From Companilactobacillus pabuli (GTDB lineage Bacteria > Bacillota > Bacilli > Lactobacillales > Lactobacillaceae), in contig NZ_CP049366.1 in NCBI RefSeq assembly GCF_014058425.1, forward strand, positions 620,001 to 684,000: a stretch of DNA of 64,000 nt, written 5' to 3'. This document shows positions 61,685-64,000 of the stretch, in pieces (the stretch's first letter is position 1; every line of letters starts with the position of its first letter). The position numbers and the translations under genes are program-made. The notes under the pieces were generated by a model. That model was not told the DNA's origin. It made no database searches and saw only the letters and a list, made by a program, of their open reading frames with translations.

Positions 61685-62518
61685 ATGAAAAATAAATTAT
61701 TAATCAAAATATTTTTAATCAGTATGCTAGTAAGTTTTGCTTTTTTGATTAAGCCACAAACTATCTATGCTAGTTCTAACAATCTCAGAGAAATTCCAAC
61801 ATTATTCTTTCACGGTTTTGGTGGTACGGTACGATCTATGGATTACTTAATTGATCAATCACAAGCTGATGGTTACGCAACTAGAACGTTGACCATTTTT
61901 GTGTCAAAAAAGGGTAAGCTCAGTTTTGACGGAACTTGGCCTAAAAATGCCAAAAATCCTGAAATCCAAGTTTTGTTTGGTAATAATCACCAATCCGATT
62001 ACCATAAAACTGCTAAGTGGATCAACACAGTTATTTTGACACTGCAAAAAAAATATCAAATGACTAGATATAATGCTGTGGCACATTCCTGGGGCAATAA
62101 CGCTGTTATGTATTATTTGTTCAAATATAGCGATAAAAAAAATCAACCGCAAATTAATTCATTAGTAAATATTGCGGCTCCAATGCAAGTGTTAAATAGA
62201 GATATTTATCGACGTAATCCTTGGCGCTATTCTGATCAATTGACTAGAGATTTTGACAAATATACTCATCCAGATTCAGTTATGCGCCAGCTACATATTC
62301 GAGAATTAAATATCATGGGACAACTTTCCAAAGAAGACCATTTTGATAAGGCAGTACCCGTTTCATCTGCAAAATCTTTGAAGAAGGTCTTTAAGGGACC
62401 ACATCAAACTTACCAAGCTAGACTATTTACTGGACGTTTGGCAGAACACAGTGCTTTGACGAGAAGAAATCCCAAAGTATTGCATGATATTGAACATTTC
62501 TTGTGGCGACGAAATTAA
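61685..62518 (+). CDS. Secreted DUF915-type alpha/beta-hydrolase
   Basis: A 277-residue protein with an N-terminal signal or anchor (MKNKLLIKIFLISMLVSFAF, cleavage possible near IYA-SS). The hydrolase core shows LFFHGFGGTVRSMDYLI (oxyanion region) and the nucleophile elbow VAHSWGNNAVMYYLF, a variant of the AHSWGG motif of DUF915, with a C-terminal His in AEHSALTRRNP. DUF915 members are lipase/acyltransferase-like proteins of unknown substrate. The ribosome site is weak (GGTAAT), so the start at ATG 61685 rather than TTG 61676 is tentative. Confidence 0.78.
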   Translation: MKNKLLIKIFLISMLVSFAFLIKPQTIYASSNNLREIPTLFFHGFGGTVRSMDYLIDQSQADGYATRTLTIFVSKKGKLSFDGTWPKNAKNPEIQVLFGNNHQSDYHKTAKWINTVILTLQKKYQMTRYNAVAHSWGNNAVMYYLFKYSDKKNQPQINSLVNIAAPMQVLNRDIYRRNPWRYSDQLTRDFDKYTHPDSVMRQLHIRELNIMGQLSKEDHFDKAVPVSSAKSLKKVFKGPHQTYQARLFTGRLAEHSALTRRNPKVLHDIEHFLWRRN

Positions 62519-62610
62519 AAGAACAGATTCTCCATAACAAATTCATTGTTTAGTCACATTTATCCTTTAAAGTATTTTTTGAATGAAAATCTTAAATGGT
62601 AGGTGACGCA

Positions 62611-62763
62611 ATGAGTTTTTTGAAAATGATAATTATTTTTGTCTTAGGATTATTTTTATTGGTTTATGCAGGACATGTTAAAAGTCGTTTTATATCAAAA
62701 TCGTTATTCGCTTGTGGAACTTTGAGCGTTTTGATGGCTATGTACATTGCTTGGCCAAAATAA
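62611..62763 (+). CDS. Very small membrane protein
   Basis: A 50-residue frame starting MSFLKMIIIFVLGLFLLVYA and ending MAMYIAWPK. AGGTGA lies 5 nt before the ATG. Two hydrophobic segments are separated by a basic turn (GHVKSRFISK). The good ribosome site and membrane pattern favour a real gene, but I do not recognise a family. Confidence 0.5.
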   Translation: MSFLKMIIIFVLGLFLLVYAGHVKSRFISKSLFACGTLSVLMAMYIAWPK

Positions 62764-62781
62764 AAAGCCCTCATTGAGAGC

Positions 62782-63216
62782 TTATTCGATCGCAACTAGT
62801 TGGACATTTTCGACTGAATCTGACAGTTGGAGTGTGTCGATTAAATCATCCATAGTTCCGTTTAGATGACTGATATCTAGAGAAATAACAACTGTCGCAA
62901 TATTGTGAATTGGGATATTTTGATTAATAGTTAAAATAGAAGCATTCAATTCCGAAATATCGACCAAAACTTTTGAGAGAGTACCTTGTTGATGCTTTAA
63001 CATCATTGAGATGACAGCCTTACGCTCATTTCTCTCTTCATCTGGCTTAAAAACTAAGTCTTTATATTTATAATATGTACCACGACTGATACCCACAACC
63101 TTTACGGCTTCACTAACGTTGTGGACTTTTTTTGTCTCTAGTAAATTACGTGCCTCAATAACTTTTTCAAATGATTCAGGAAGAATAGAGCTATCAACTA
63201 TATAATATTTTTCCAT
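62782..63216 (-). CDS. ACT domain-containing protein, UPF0735 (PheB-like)
   Basis: A 144-residue protein. The N-terminal part has a small HTH-like segment (VSEAVKVVGISRGTYYKYKD) followed by RNERKAVISMMLKHQQGTLS, and a C-terminal ACT domain (about 70-144) with LVDISELNASILTINQNIPI and TVVISLDISHLNGTMDDLID. This is the UPF0735/PheB family, which is probably an amino-acid-sensing regulator. AAGGAG precedes the ATG. It is convergent with the small membrane protein gene. Confidence 0.87.
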   Translation of the reverse strand: MEKYYIVDSSILPESFEKVIEARNLLETKKVHNVSEAVKVVGISRGTYYKYKDLVFKPDEERNERKAVISMMLKHQQGTLSKVLVDISELNASILTINQNIPIHNIATVVISLDISHLNGTMDDLIDTLQLSDSVENVQLVAIE

Positions 63217-63354
63217 AATAAACTCCTTAAGCGAATCGGTATCTTCTTCAGTATATCATTGGATTTTGTCGTTGGAATTAATTTCTAAAAAATTGTTTCA
63301 ACTGTTATAAAGTGCCGTTTTTTGCTATTCTATTGTTGATTGGAGATGTTAATT

Positions 63355-64000
63355 TTGAAAACCTTAGTAGTAGTGTCACACCCAGAAATCAATAATTCAC
63401 AGACACAACAGTTTTTGTTGCAAGGTGCTAAATTGCAAGACGTGACTTGGCATCATGTAGAAGAATTGTCAGAAATTGATGTCGAAAAAGAACAAGCCTT
63501 GCTAAAGGAACATGATCGAATTATTTTTCAATTTCCTTTGTATTGGTATGCGGCTCCAGAAGGTTTAAAACATTGGGAAGACAACGTTTTGACGAGAAAC
63601 TTTGTCTACGGCGATGGTGATGATAATTTAGCTGAAAAGGAATTTGGTATCGTTGTCAGTACTGGTATGCCTCTAAAAGACTTTCAACGTGGCGGCAGTG
63701 AAAATGTGACGATCGATGAGATAATGGCACCTTATTTTGCTATTGCTCAACGCGCTAAGATGAAGATTTTGCCTGTCTTTACGATAGCTCAATTCCAATA
63801 TTTGCAAGAAAATGAGCAGATGCAGTTGTTGATTGATTATCAACGCTTTCTAACGCAACAATATCCCGATAGTTTACAAAATCGTCAATTGTGGTTTGAA
63901 AGAGAATTTGCTGATCGATTTAAAAATTTTGATGGAACGAATTGCAATGAATGTGAAACAATTTTGAGTACCTTTATCCAGCAACGAGAGGACATTTCAC
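63355..64000 (+). CDS. NAD(P)H:quinone reductase-like flavoprotein (3' end outside window)
   Basis: At least 215 residues, open at the window edge. It has a flavodoxin-like NAD(P)H dehydrogenase fold: TLVVVSHPEINNSQTQQFLL, RIIFQFPLYWYAAPEGLKHW and GIVVSTGMPLKDFQRGG. It belongs to the KefG/YwrO-type NAD(P)H oxidoreductases, usually about 175-190 residues, so a C-terminal extension (FDGTNCNECETILSTFIQQR) is present. The start is TTG 63355, 9 nt after GGAG; ATG 63346 directly abuts that site. Confidence 0.8.
   Translation, partial: MKTLVVVSHPEINNSQTQQFLLQGAKLQDVTWHHVEELSEIDVEKEQALLKEHDRIIFQFPLYWYAAPEGLKHWEDNVLTRNFVYGDGDDNLAEKEFGIVVSTGMPLKDFQRGGSENVTIDEIMAPYFAIAQRAKMKILPVFTIAQFQYLQENEQMQLLIDYQRFLTQQYPDSLQNRQLWFEREFADRFKNFDGTNCNECETILSTFIQQREDIS

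Overview
The window looks like chromosome of a low-GC Gram-positive lactic acid bacterium of the family Lactobacillaceae. The evidence is AT-rich DNA with strong AGGAGG ribosome sites, a PTS, an LtaS pair, ClpL, C69 dipeptidase PepD, a PTS-type DhaKLM, and a tannase/gallate decarboxylase set close to that of Lactiplantibacillus plantarum. The Companilactobacillus group is my best guess, but the sequence alone does not prove it. I saw no rRNA, tRNA, CRISPR array or prophage.

Layout. 1-4.2 kb: DUF554 membrane protein (cut by the window edge), a divergent LysR regulator, a UvrD-like helicase and a small membrane protein. 4.3-8.3 kb: tannin/gallate catabolism (tannase, lpdC, lpdB, lpdD); the lysR leader and the lpdC promoter share a 15-bp palindrome. 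8.3-20 kb: coaBC, a domain-swapped GH3 beta-glucosidase, an FMN reductase, a secreted 3D-like protein with WalR-type boxes, a zinc-free quinone-reductase-like dehydrogenase, a HAD phosphatase and a two-component system. 20-25.7 kb: two tandem LtaS-type synthases and a VanZ-like protein. 25.7-35.3 kb: pgi, a GNAT enzyme, brnQ under a T-box, a lipase-like protein, a small HTH protein with clpL, and a purine permease behind PurBoxes. 35.7-45.3 kb: dhaKLM, a lipoprotein arylsulfotransferase, a DUF4430 secreted protein divergent from a complete ECF transporter, a glycerol channel and a PduO-type cobalamin adenosyltransferase. 45.3-64 kb: two HAD phosphatases, a ROK regulator, an HSL-type esterase, a MATE exporter, a flavin disulfide oxidoreductase, a GH65 phosphorylase divergent from a PTS EIIABC, gluconokinase, a LysM/3D protein, pepD, a DUF915 hydrolase, an ACT protein and a partial quinone reductase.

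The most unusual feature is a family of non-coding elements at five intergenic loci (about 9.8, 13.0, 22.3, 35.3 and 49.2 kb). A complete copy is about 0.4-0.5 kb. It has terminal inverted repeats and two inverted copies of a roughly 165-nt multi-stem unit facing each other across a central hairpin. Two copies are flanked by exact 7-bp direct repeats (AATTGAG, AATTTCT). At three loci the flanks rejoin into an intrinsic terminator, so the element sits in the terminator loop. Stems are kept between copies although their sequences differ, which is the mark of a selected structure. No transposase is encoded here. I regard this as a probable undescribed MITE-like family with terminator-loop targeting and a conserved RNA or single-strand DNA fold.

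Regulatory themes. Consensus catabolite (cre) boxes lie before the tannase, dhaK, glpF and PTS genes, suggesting that CcpA controls accessory carbon use. The DUF4430/ECF/adenosyltransferase group suggests cobalamin capture, import and activation next to glycerol genes. A TGTTTAAACA palindrome is shared by the ROK/esterase and GH65/PTS intergenic regions.
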